Assembly (NCBI GenBank): GCA_039976075.1
Contig: JBDWFY010000009.1
Coordinates: 434,001-498,000, forward strand
Reading direction: 5' to 3'
Length of the DNA stretch: 64,000 nucleotides
Origin: JBDWFY01 sp039976075
GTDB lineage: Bacteria > Pseudomonadota > Alphaproteobacteria > Rhizobiales > Stappiaceae
Shown here: positions 1-7,657 of the stretch, piece by piece
How positions within the stretch are numbered: the stretch's first letter is position 1
How the letters are laid out: each line of letters begins with the position of its first letter
Made by a program: the position numbers and the translations under genes
The notes under the pieces: generated by a model
Told to the model about the DNA's origin: nothing
The model's database searches: none
What the model saw: only the letters and a program-made list of their open reading frames with translations

Positions 1-384
1 CTTGCTTCCGTGAAATCAAGATGCATCGTCATGTCAAGAATCTCATAATTCTGCTGCTTAATGTCGCAGGCGCAGAACATGTGCGGCGATCAGGAATCGA
101 TCGAATTAGATAAGTAGTTGAAAATAAAAGATATTTATTTCCAAAAACTTGGTGGGTAATAGGACTTATTGAGTAGGTATTTTATCCTACGTAGGTCAAC
201 GAATTTTATTGGAATCACAATCTCGCTAGCTTTCTCTCATGAAGCGTTTTCGAGCAATTGGTTTCCAAGTTTTCAATAAGGAAAACGATCAACCACTGCA
301 AAAGACGCCTCACACAATTCAGTGTCGCATAGTCGGTGGTTGGACGGACCAAGCCGATTATGGCGGACCGCTTAGGAGGGAATT
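1..384. other. Gene-poor left edge and fixK upstream region
   Basis: No complete gene is visible. Positions 1-32 could hold the first ten codons of a minus-strand gene entering from the left (ATG complement at 30-32), but this is too short to call. The stretch 110-330 is AT-rich. It contains a perfect 10-bp palindrome, CCTACGTAGG, at 186-195. I found no convincing FNR/FixK box ahead of fixK, so its own control is not evident from the sequence. Confidence 0.4.
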
Positions 385-1095
385 ATGGGCTACCTGAATC
401 GCGTTGAAACTCACAACCATGCCATCTCCGCGAATTTGCTGACTGATCATGGTGATGGTCATGAGGGGATCGATGTCCTGCCACGCGCAAAAGCGAATTC
501 ATTCGAAGCACATGACGTTGTCTTTCACGAGGGGGATGACGCCCGACGGGTGTACGAACTGACAAGCGGCACGGTCATGCTGTACAAGCTGCTGCCCGAT
601 GGACGGCGTCAGGTAGTTGAAATATTGCGCCAAGGGGATCTGTTTGGCATGCCCTCAGGCGACCTGCACGACTGCACCGCGGAAACGCTGACAGATGTCG
701 AGGTTCGCTCGGTGGCTCGTCGGGAAATTGAAACATCTGCGGAAGTTCAGGCCTTTGTTACGAAATCCCTGATCGCGCAAATGGAAAGCCTGCATGATCA
801 CGCCGTTTTACTGGGACGGAAATCGGCAATTGAGCGGGTCACAACATTTATCATGCGCCTTATTCCTAACCGGGGTAATGCGGTTTGCACCGGGCCCACG
901 GCTCAGCCAGATCAATGCCGGGTGGTTTTGTCGATGACACGACAGGAAATTGCCGATTATCTGGGTCTGACCATTGAAACGGTTAGCCGCGTTATCTCTG
1001 AGCTAAAACGGCGCGGTCTTGTCAAGGCAGAGAAGCAGGATCGGTTGATCGTCACAAACACGTGTGCGGTTTGTCGTCTGACCGGCATGCATTAG
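385..1095 (+). CDS. fixK: FixK-type Crp/Fnr transcriptional regulator
   Basis: A 236-residue Crp/Fnr protein with an N-terminal cyclic-nucleotide-type beta-roll (about residues 35-125) and a C-terminal winged helix (about 150-225). The recognition helix reads ETVSR, the ExxSR pattern used by FNR and FixK to read TTGAT half-sites. The N-terminus lacks the cysteine cluster that holds the iron-sulfur centre in FNR, so it is FixK-like rather than an oxygen-sensing FNR. A strong AGGAGG at 374-379 fixes the ATG at 385. It sits beside hemN and the cco genes, two of which carry matching boxes, so it is the natural candidate activator. Its upstream signal (FixLJ or another) is not in the window. Confidence 0.85.
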   Translation: MGYLNRVETHNHAISANLLTDHGDGHEGIDVLPRAKANSFEAHDVVFHEGDDARRVYELTSGTVMLYKLLPDGRRQVVEILRQGDLFGMPSGDLHDCTAETLTDVEVRSVARREIETSAEVQAFVTKSLIAQMESLHDHAVLLGRKSAIERVTTFIMRLIPNRGNAVCTGPTAQPDQCRVVLSMTRQEIADYLGLTIETVSRVISELKRRGLVKAEKQDRLIVTNTCAVCRLTGMH

Positions 1096-1154
1096 ATTGT
1101 CATTGGAAAATTGACTCACTTTTGTGGTCAAGATTCCCGGCAAACCATAACCTG

Positions 1155-1192
1155 GAGCATTTCATGCGGTTCAAACATCGCCGGAAATGCTC
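1155..1192. terminator. Inverted repeat between convergent fixK and hemN
   Basis: Perfect 9-bp arms GAGCATTTC (1155-1163) and GAAATGCTC (1184-1192) lie in the 108-bp gap between the two stop codons. There is no T-run on either side, so a role as bidirectional transcript end is only inferred from its position. Confidence 0.3.
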
Positions 1193-1203
1193 TGAAGGTT
1201 GTT

Positions 1204-2553
1204 TCACACGGCCACAGAATGTCGGGCGGGTGACCTGTCAAGATATGTGTCAAAGGCAGCAGCTGCGATGCGTGAAAAGGGTCTACCCACCTCTGTCAGT
1301 GCAATACGCCACTCATCTCTGATCAGCAGGCCGTCACTCAACATTTCATCAAGAAGCGCCATTGATCCCTCAAGGCACTCGGGAGATTGCTGGTGCTCTT
1401 CACACGCTTTCAGCAGATCTACCTGATGATCGGACATGATCCGTTCAATGATGGTGGCTCTGAGCCGATCATCCGCCGAAAGCGCAATCCCTTTTGCAAT
1501 TGGAAAACGACCGGCTTCAACATCACGTTTCCAGCCGGAAACATCGGGCGCATTCTGGGCGTAGCCGCCAGGTAGAAAACCGATCGAGGAAGCACCCAAA
1601 CCTACAAGAGCCTGCGCACGATCTGTCGTATATCCCTGAAAGTTGCGTCGAAGAGTACCGGCTGACAACGCCTTTGCCATACTGTCAGCTGGCAGTGCAA
1701 AGTGATCCAGACCGATTGCCACATAGCCGTATTCAATCAACAAATCCCGGGCAAGCGTTGCCTGCGCCATCCTGGCATCAGAGTCAGGCAGATCGGCGTC
1801 GTTGATCAGGCGCTGATGTTTTTTCATCCAGGGAACATGCGCATAACCAAATAGCGCTATGCGACTTGGCTGCAGGCGCACCGTGTCGGAAATTGTTTGG
1901 GTAATTGTTTCTTCATTCTGATGCGGCAGGCCATACATCAGATCGAAGTTGATGGCAGTTATTCCAACATTCCTTAGAGCATCAACTGCATTTGCGACAG
2001 TTTGAAATGACTGAACTCGGCCGATTGCCAACTGGACGCGCGAATTGAAGTCCTGGACTCCGAGACTTGCGCGCGTAATGCCGATTGAATGCAGGCTGTC
2101 TGCCAGGGTTTCGTCGACACTTCTGGGGTCCAGTTCTATCGCATGCTCCATATCAGAGCCGAAACAAAAAGCGGTTCGCAACGCGTCGGCAACGGCAAAT
2201 AGCGAGTCTCGAGGCAACAGGCTCGGGGTGCCGCCGCCCCAATGAATGTGGCTCACACTTTGTTTTCTGCCAAGCCGTGATCCAACCAGCTCAATTTCGT
2301 CAATGAGAGTGCGCGAATAGTCAAGAATTGGCGCATCTTTCTTCGATGCTTTGGTGTTGCAACCACAATAGTGACACATGGCCCGGCAGAACGGGACGTG
2401 AAGATAGAGCGAGAGGTCCATGGTGGCAGGCAGACGATCAAGCCAGGTCCCATAGTCCGTCGATCCAATTTGTCCGCTGAATTGCGGAGCCGTCGGATAC
2501 GATGTGTAACGGGGTACGGTGCGGGTTGCGTATTTCTTTTCTAGCGGTGTCAT
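1204..2553 (-). CDS. hemN: Oxygen-independent coproporphyrinogen III oxidase
   Basis: A 449-residue radical-SAM enzyme that decarboxylates coproporphyrinogen III to protoporphyrinogen IX without oxygen. The cluster motif C56-x3-C60-x2-C63 (CRAMCHYCGC) is intact, followed by the glycine-rich GGGTPS SAM-binding stretch and a HemN C-terminal region. The length fits the family. A GTG at 2577 would add eight residues, but it lies only 12 bp from the FNR/FixK box and has no Shine-Dalgarno, so I prefer the ATG at 2553. Even this start sits almost exactly where an activator centred at -41.5 would place transcription, suggesting a leaderless or very short-leader mRNA. It is divergent from the AbrB-family gene and convergent with fixK. 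Confidence 0.9.
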   Translation of the reverse strand: MTPLEKKYATRTVPRYTSYPTAPQFSGQIGSTDYGTWLDRLPATMDLSLYLHVPFCRAMCHYCGCNTKASKKDAPILDYSRTLIDEIELVGSRLGRKQSVSHIHWGGGTPSLLPRDSLFAVADALRTAFCFGSDMEHAIELDPRSVDETLADSLHSIGITRASLGVQDFNSRVQLAIGRVQSFQTVANAVDALRNVGITAINFDLMYGLPHQNEETITQTISDTVRLQPSRIALFGYAHVPWMKKHQRLINDADLPDSDARMAQATLARDLLIEYGYVAIGLDHFALPADSMAKALSAGTLRRNFQGYTTDRAQALVGLGASSIGFLPGGYAQNAPDVSGWKRDVEAGRFPIAKGIALSADDRLRATIIERIMSDHQVDLLKACEEHQQSPECLEGSMALLDEMLSDGLLIRDEWRIALTEVGRPFSRIAAAAFDTYLDRSPARHSVAV

Positions 2554-2588
2554 GCCCAGACTTGTTGCACTGCCCACTCATGAGAACC

Positions 2589-2602
2589 TTGATCCTAATC
2601 AA
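2589..2602 (-). promoter_or_regulatory. FNR/FixK box upstream of hemN
   Basis: A perfect TTGAT-N4-ATCAA palindrome (TTGATCCTAATCAA on the plus strand). Its centre is 42 bp from the hemN ATG at 2553. The ExxSR recognition helix of the FixK protein encoded at 385 is the type that reads this sequence. Confidence 0.85.
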
Positions 2603-2654
2603 CCAAAAATAAATTGATGGCCAATTGTCATCCATTACGGAAACGTTGCAATTT

Positions 2655-2674
2655 TTGTAGACAAATGTATACAA
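2655..2674. promoter_or_regulatory. GntR-like palindrome upstream of abrB-family gene
   Basis: A near-perfect 20-bp palindrome of pattern TTGTAnACAnnTGTnTACAA. It lies in the hemN / AbrB-family divergent region, 140 bp before the AbrB-family start. The TTGTA/TACAA half-sites resemble operators of FadR-type GntR regulators, but no such regulator is encoded nearby, so the assignment is inference. Confidence 0.4.
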
Positions 2675-2813
2675 TATGTGTTGATAATCTGTTCACGGTG
2701 CGCTCTTCTTGCGTATGCTGCGCAGCAGATGCATTGATCTTGACACTCTTCTCGCTTCAGAACGGTCTACCGGCCCGATTTTCGTTGGGGCCAATGATCA
2801 AAAACCGGACCTT

Positions 2814-3872
2814 ATGACCAACAAAGAAAATTTCATTCGTGGCTACGTAATCGTTCTGATGACCTTGCTGTTGGGGGCGGTCGGGGGAGGGGTCTTCCAT
2901 CTTCTGGGATTGCCTGCAGCCTGGTTGTCCGGTGCCATGATCCTCGTCGCGGCGGTTCAGTTTGCCGGGCTTCCTGTTTCGATGCCCGATCGTTTGCGAG
3001 ACGCGGTTTTTGTCATTCTGGGCATTTCCATGGGTACCGGGGTCAAGCCGGAACTGATTGAGAGAGTCGGCGATTGGCCGATCTCGATGCTGGTCCTTGC
3101 AGCGGTAATAGTCGGTATCATGTCGGCTGGTTACTTCGTTCTGCATGTCCTGATGAAATGGGATCGACCAACGTCCTTTTTCGGCGCCATTCCCGGTGCG
3201 CTTTCGTACGTTATGGCGCTGGCGGAAAGTTCAGATGCGAAAATCGCCAACGTGGCCGTTTCTCAGTCCATTCGACTGTTCGTGCTTGTCGCGGTCCTGC
3301 CGATTCTGATTGCCGGTTCGACGGATCCAGGCGTATCGGTACAAACCAACCCGTCCGGGATTGATATTGCAGATGCGATATTGACCTTTGCTCTATGCAC
3401 GCTCGCCAGCTTTTGTGCCGTCCGCCTCAAGGTGCCCGGCGGCTGGTTGACCGGTGCTTTTTTTGCCAGTGCGGCTTTGAACGGAGCAGGGGTCGTCAAT
3501 CTGTCCATGCCTCAATGGTTTGTCTTGCCGTGTTATGTCGCTCTGGGATGCGTCATCGGCGTCAGGTTCGGAAGCGTCAGCCTGTCTGCTCTTAGACAAT
3601 TGGTCCTGGCTTCCCTGGCTGCCTTCGCCGCAGCCATGTCTATATCGCTGATCGGCGCGATATTCACATCCACATTTCTGGAAATTCCCTTCGGCCAGGC
3701 GCTGCTTGCCTATGCGCCGGGTGGTCTGGAGGTCATGACTTTGCTGGCCTTCATGCTGGATCTTGATCCTGCTTTTGTGGCGGCGCACCAGTTGGCCAGA
3801 TATGTGGGAATGGTACTGGTTCTGCCGTTTGTGACCCGAATTGTGATCGGCCCGATCACTCATACGCGCTAA
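2814..3872 (+). CDS. AbrB-family membrane protein
   Basis: A 352-residue, very hydrophobic protein with about ten membrane segments and an internal repeat of two similar halves. It matches the AbrB / putative ammonia-monooxygenase-regulator membrane family (COG3180 type). Family members are thought to be transporters or membrane-associated regulators, and no substrate can be assigned. Conserved GAIPGAL and YAPGGLE stretches, at the equivalent place in each half, are typical. An upstream ATG at 2709 is open, but the sequence before 2814 is not membrane-like and the family start fits ATG 2814. It is transcribed away from hemN and ends 84 bp before the FNR box of ccoN. Confidence 0.75.
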   Translation: MTNKENFIRGYVIVLMTLLLGAVGGGVFHLLGLPAAWLSGAMILVAAVQFAGLPVSMPDRLRDAVFVILGISMGTGVKPELIERVGDWPISMLVLAAVIVGIMSAGYFVLHVLMKWDRPTSFFGAIPGALSYVMALAESSDAKIANVAVSQSIRLFVLVAVLPILIAGSTDPGVSVQTNPSGIDIADAILTFALCTLASFCAVRLKVPGGWLTGAFFASAALNGAGVVNLSMPQWFVLPCYVALGCVIGVRFGSVSLSALRQLVLASLAAFAAAMSISLIGAIFTSTFLEIPFGQALLAYAPGGLEVMTLLAFMLDLDPAFVAAHQLARYVGMVLVLPFVTRIVIGPITHTR

Positions 3873-3956
3873 ATGCCGGGGTGAGCCATATTGTCCCAGA
3901 TGGGCAATACGAACGATCTGTCGCATTCCGCACGGTTCAATGCCAAGATAGGCGTG

Positions 3957-3970
3957 TTGATCTGAGTCAA
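3957..3970 (+). promoter_or_regulatory. FNR/FixK box upstream of ccoN
   Basis: TTGATCTGAGTCAA matches TTGAT-N4-ATCAA with a single mismatch. Its centre at 3963.5 predicts transcription from about 4005, giving a 44-nt leader before the ccoN ATG at 4049. Low-oxygen activation by the FixK-type protein is the expected control. Confidence 0.8.
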
Positions 3971-4048
3971 GGCGGGCGGATCAGATTTCGCTAGACCTCG
4001 ACTTTGGATCAGTGGGGATCCAAATACACACGAACTCGGGGCGAAGAA

Positions 4049-5704
4049 ATGGCACGACCGTCTCAAGCCAAGTATCTGACCTTGGAGCAGGGGGGCTATG
4101 CTGTCTTCCTGATCCTGCTTGTATTTTGCTGCTTGCTCGTTGCAGGAAAAACATTTGATCAGGTGATGGCTTTTCATACATCGCTGGGCGCACTATTCGC
4201 TGCGGCGGGAACATTTTACATCTTCAAAAACTATTTCAACGACGGTGGTGAACCCATCCCCGCTGAGATAAACGGCAAACCCAACTACAATATGGGACCG
4301 GTGAAGTTTGCCGCTGTCGCATCGATGATATGGGGCATTGCGGGCTTCCTGGTTGGGGTCATTATTGCTTCACAACTGGCATGGCCGGCGCTTAATCTTG
4401 ACCTGCCCTGGACGAGTTTCGGGCGTCTCAGACCGCTGCATACATCCGCCGTGATCTTTGCTTTTGGTGGGAACGTCCTCATTGCTACGTCGTTTTATGT
4501 TGTGCAGCGAACCTGTCATGCCCGCATGCCAGGAACGATCTCACCCTGGTTTGTGGTGCTTGGATACAACGCCTTCATCGTCATTGCCGGAACCGGGTAT
4601 CTGCTCGGCGCCACGCAAAGTAAAGAATATGCCGAGCCGGAATGGTATGCTGACCTGTGGCTGACAATCGTTTGGGTTGTCTATCTGTTGGTCTTTCTTG
4701 CAACGTTGTGGAAGCGCAAAGAGCCGCACATTTATGTGGCAAACTGGTTCTACCTTGCTTTCATTGTCACGATTGCGATGCTGCATGTCGTCAACAATGC
4801 GACGATACCGGTCAGCGTCTACGGAACCAAATCCTATATCGTCTGGTCCGGTGTGCAGGATGCGCTGGTGCAGTGGTGGTATGGCCATAATGCCGTCGGA
4901 TTTTTCCTCACTGCGGGTTTCCTGGCGATCATGTACTACTTCGTGCCAAAACGGGCTAATCGGCCGGTCTATTCCTACCGGCTGTCGATCGTCCATTTCT
5001 GGTCACTGATCTTTCTCTATATCTGGGCCGGGCCTCACCATTTGCACTATACGGCATTGCCGCAGTGGGCCTCGACACTGGGTATGACATTCTCGATCAT
5101 TCTCTGGATGCCCTCCTGGGGTGGCATGATCAACGGGTTGATGACGCTGTCCGGTGCCTGGGATAAGTTAAGGACCGATCCGGTGTTGCGGATGATGGTG
5201 GTCTCGCTCGCGTTCTATGGCATGTCGACATTCGAAGGCCCGCTGATGTCTGTCCGGGCGGTGAACGCCCTGTCACACTATACCGACTGGACCATCGGTC
5301 ATGTGCACTCCGGTGCCCTTGGCTGGGTAGGCTACATTTCCTTCGGAGCTCTCTATTGCCTGATTCCATGGCTGTGGAACAAAAAAGACGTCTATTCACT
5401 CAAGCTGGTCGACTGGCATTTTTGGCTCTCAACCTTGGGTATCGTGCTTTACATCTGCGCCATGTGGGTATCAGGCATCATGCAGGGTCTGATGTGGCGA
5501 GCCTACGATGAACTCGGGTTCCTTGAATATTCGTTCATCGAAACAGTTGAAGCGATGCATCCCTATTACATCATTCGCGCTCTAGGAGGCGTGCTGTTTT
5601 TACTGGGTGCTTTGATCATGGCCTACAATCTCTGGATGACCGTTTTCCATGGCGAAGAAGCGGAAGCTCCGGCAACCGATGCCGCCCTGGCACCGGCAGA
5701 GTAA
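4049..5704 (+). CDS. ccoN: cbb3-type cytochrome c oxidase subunit I
   Basis: A 551-residue catalytic subunit of the high-affinity cbb3 terminal oxidase of the inner membrane, reducing oxygen to water and pumping protons. About twelve membrane segments are visible. The expected haem and copper ligand histidines occur in stretches such as RPLHTSAV, WWYGHNAVGFF, GPHHLHY and DWTIGHVHSG. The ATG at 4049 is chosen because the residues before it are not conserved in the family and GGGGCGAAG precedes it. It is the first gene of ccoNOQP, controlled by the FNR-type box at 3957. The C-terminus ends in a short acidic-alanine tail. Confidence 0.95.
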   Translation: MARPSQAKYLTLEQGGYAVFLILLVFCCLLVAGKTFDQVMAFHTSLGALFAAAGTFYIFKNYFNDGGEPIPAEINGKPNYNMGPVKFAAVASMIWGIAGFLVGVIIASQLAWPALNLDLPWTSFGRLRPLHTSAVIFAFGGNVLIATSFYVVQRTCHARMPGTISPWFVVLGYNAFIVIAGTGYLLGATQSKEYAEPEWYADLWLTIVWVVYLLVFLATLWKRKEPHIYVANWFYLAFIVTIAMLHVVNNATIPVSVYGTKSYIVWSGVQDALVQWWYGHNAVGFFLTAGFLAIMYYFVPKRANRPVYSYRLSIVHFWSLIFLYIWAGPHHLHYTALPQWASTLGMTFSIILWMPSWGGMINGLMTLSGAWDKLRTDPVLRMMVVSLAFYGMSTFEGPLMSVRAVNALSHYTDWTIGHVHSGALGWVGYISFGALYCLIPWLWNKKDVYSLKLVDWHFWLSTLGIVLYICAMWVSGIMQGLMWRAYDELGFLEYSFIETVEAMHPYYIIRALGGVLFLLGALIMAYNLWMTVFHGEEAEAPATDAALAPAE

Positions 5705-5719
5705 GGAGCGCGAAAAAGA

Positions 5720-6454
5720 ATGTCGGTTTGGTACAAACATCAAGTTCTGGAAAAGCACTCCCTTCTCCTCACCGTGTCCATCCTCGTAGTGGTGGCCATC
5801 GGTGGGCTGGTGGAGATTGCACCTCTCTTCTACCTGAAGAGCACAATTGAAAAAGTTGAAGGCATGCGGCCGTATACGCCGTTGGAGTTGACCGGTCGCA
5901 ACATATACATCCGCGAAGGCTGTTATCTGTGTCACTCGCAGATGATACGCACCATGCGCGATGAATTGGAGCGGTACGGCCATTTCTCGCTGGCCGCAGA
6001 GTCCATGTACGATCATCCATTTCAGTGGGGGTCGAAACGCACCGGACCCGATCTGGCACGCGTGGGAGGAAAATATTCCGACGAGTGGCATCGTGAACAT
6101 CTGACGGATCCGCGGCAGGTTGTGCCTGAATCAATTATGCCCGGCTATGCCTTCCTCAATGAAACACGCGTCTCCGTACGGGATATCAAAGATCACCTGG
6201 AATCAAATGCGATTATCGGCGTGCCTTACACGGAGGCACAGATTGATAATGCAAAGCTGGACCTTGTAGCTCAGGCTGATCCCGACAGCGATAATGCTGA
6301 TGCGTTTTTGGAGCGTTATCCCAATGCAAAGATCCGGAATTTTGACGGCAATCCCAGAGAGTTGACGGAAATGGATGCGCTGGTTGCGTATCTCCAGATG
6401 CTCGGGACGTTGGTCGATTTCTCGATTTACGACGACAAAGCAAACCTCAGATAG
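5720..6454 (+). CDS. ccoO: cbb3-type cytochrome c oxidase subunit II (mono-haem cytochrome c)
   Basis: A 244-residue membrane-anchored c-type cytochrome of the cbb3 oxidase. There is one N-terminal membrane helix (about residues 15-38) and a periplasmic domain with a single haem site C68-x2-C71-H72. A downstream methionine in the PESIMPGYAF stretch is the likely axial ligand. It passes electrons from CcoP to CcoN. It starts 15 bp after ccoN with AAGGAG as ribosome site. Confidence 0.95.
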   Translation: MSVWYKHQVLEKHSLLLTVSILVVVAIGGLVEIAPLFYLKSTIEKVEGMRPYTPLELTGRNIYIREGCYLCHSQMIRTMRDELERYGHFSLAAESMYDHPFQWGSKRTGPDLARVGGKYSDEWHREHLTDPRQVVPESIMPGYAFLNETRVSVRDIKDHLESNAIIGVPYTEAQIDNAKLDLVAQADPDSDNADAFLERYPNAKIRNFDGNPRELTEMDALVAYLQMLGTLVDFSIYDDKANLR

Positions 6455-6464
6455 GAGTAAGAGC

Positions 6465-6617
6465 ATGTTTGGCTACAATGAACTTGCCGGCTTCGCCCAG
6501 ACTTGGGGGTTGCTGTATTTCGTTCTTCTTTTTATTGGCATTCTCGCCTATGCGCTTTGGCCTAAAAACAAAAAGCGTTTTGACGATGCCGCCAATATTC
6601 CCTTGCGGGAGGACTGA
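6465..6617 (+). CDS. ccoQ: cbb3-type oxidase subunit CcoQ/FixQ
   Basis: A 50-residue small subunit with one membrane helix (about residues 14-32), followed by the basic WPKNKKRF stretch typical of CcoQ, which stabilises the oxidase. An ATG preceded by TAGGAGTAAG at 6452-6461 sets the start. An upstream start at 6375 would overlap ccoO heavily and is not credible. It lies between ccoO and ccoP, the usual order. Confidence 0.92.
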   Translation: MFGYNELAGFAQTWGLLYFVLLFIGILAYALWPKNKKRFDDAANIPLRED

Positions 6618-6620
6618 TTG

Positions 6621-7496
6621 ATGGCTGAGAACAAAGACGAAAAGGACGAAGTATCCGGGGTTTCTACAACGGGTCATGTGTGGGATGGCATCAGGGAATT
6701 GAACAATCCATTGCCGCGCTGGTGGTTGTGGATGTTCTATATCACCATTGTCTGGTCGATCGGATATTGGATCGTGATGCCCGCCTGGCCGCTTGTTTCC
6801 GACTATACGAAAGGCATGATTGGTGCGAGCCAGCGGGAAGCCGCACTCTCCGCCTACGATGCCGGTGTTGCCGAGCGGTCAGAAGTTGGCACCAAGCTGG
6901 TCGAAGCGTCGCTGGAGGATATTGAGGCAACTCAGGATCTGCTGGAATTCGCTCTCGCCAATGGACGTGCTGCTTTTGGTGACAATTGCGCGCCCTGCCA
7001 CGGGTCCGGAGCGACGGGAAGTCAGGGGTATCCCAATCTGCAGGATGACGTGTGGATCTGGGGCGGCAAACTTGACGATATTCACCATACTCTGAACTAC
7101 GGGATCCGTTCCGAGCATGACGATACCAGAGTTGGTGACATGCCTGCCTTTGGCCGCGATGAGATTCTGGACAAGGATCAGATCAACCAGGTGGCTAACT
7201 ACGTCGTCAAACTGTCCGGTGGTAGTCCCGAGGAGGGCGTCGACCTGGCGGAAGGCGAAACTGTATATGCCGAGAATTGCGCCGCATGTCATGGGGACGA
7301 AGGCAAAGGTCTCCAGGAAATGGGGGCACCAGACCTGACCGATGGTATCTGGCTTTACGGTGGTTCCCTGGATGAAATCCGCAATCAGATCGCCAATGCC
7401 AGGAACGGCGTGATGCCTGCATGGATCGATCGACTTGATCCGGCAACGGTCAAATCTCTGGCGGTTTATGTTCACTCTCTTGGCGGTGGCCAATAA
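6621..7496 (+). CDS. ccoP: cbb3-type cytochrome c oxidase subunit III (di-haem cytochrome c)
   Basis: A 291-residue di-haem cytochrome c subunit. It has one membrane helix near residues 37-57, then two cytochrome c domains with haem motifs C123-x2-C126-H127 and C220-x2-C223-H224, each followed by a DMPAF or VMPAW methionine ligand. It receives electrons from soluble cytochrome c. It begins three bases after the ccoQ stop, and an in-frame TTG at 6618 is the less likely start. Confidence 0.95.
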   Translation: MAENKDEKDEVSGVSTTGHVWDGIRELNNPLPRWWLWMFYITIVWSIGYWIVMPAWPLVSDYTKGMIGASQREAALSAYDAGVAERSEVGTKLVEASLEDIEATQDLLEFALANGRAAFGDNCAPCHGSGATGSQGYPNLQDDVWIWGGKLDDIHHTLNYGIRSEHDDTRVGDMPAFGRDEILDKDQINQVANYVVKLSGGSPEEGVDLAEGETVYAENCAACHGDEGKGLQEMGAPDLTDGIWLYGGSLDEIRNQIANARNGVMPAWIDRLDPATVKSLAVYVHSLGGGQ

Positions 7497-7521
7497 CAGA
7501 GTACAATACTGACTTACGAGA

Positions 7522-7554
7522 ACCGGGTGTGGCACTGTGCCCACTCGGTTTTCA
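7522..7554 (+). terminator. Weak hairpin-plus-T-run after ccoP
   Basis: An 8-bp stem (7522-7529 with 7542-7549, one G-T pair) and a 12-base loop are followed by TTTTC. This could end or attenuate the ccoNOQP transcript before ccoG. Confidence 0.35.
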
Positions 7555-7566
7555 GGGTCCGGCTAC

Positions 7567-7592
7567 TTAATATTATGATGTTCTAATATTAA
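7567..7592. repeat. AT-rich inverted repeat between ccoP and ccoG
   Basis: Perfect 9-bp arms TTAATATTA (7567-7575) and TAATATTAA (7584-7592) are separated by 8 bp. Each arm contains the palindrome TAATATTA, so the two copies lie 16 bp apart centre to centre. It is 66 bp ahead of ccoG. It could be an operator, since no FNR-type box is seen there. Confidence 0.45.
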
Positions 7593-7657
7593 ACTTTGCC
7601 GCCCGCCCGCAGTGGCGTTTTTACGCCTGCTCTGGGCTCTCTTACAGGATTGCACGC

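Noticed and set aside
1..32. Start of a minus-strand gene at the left edge
   Set aside because: Only ten codons are visible, with no domain and only a weak ribosome site, so it cannot be supported.
385..1095. Oxygen-sensing FNR (FnrL)
   Set aside because: The N-terminal cysteine cluster needed for a 4Fe-4S centre is missing, so FixK-type is the better call.
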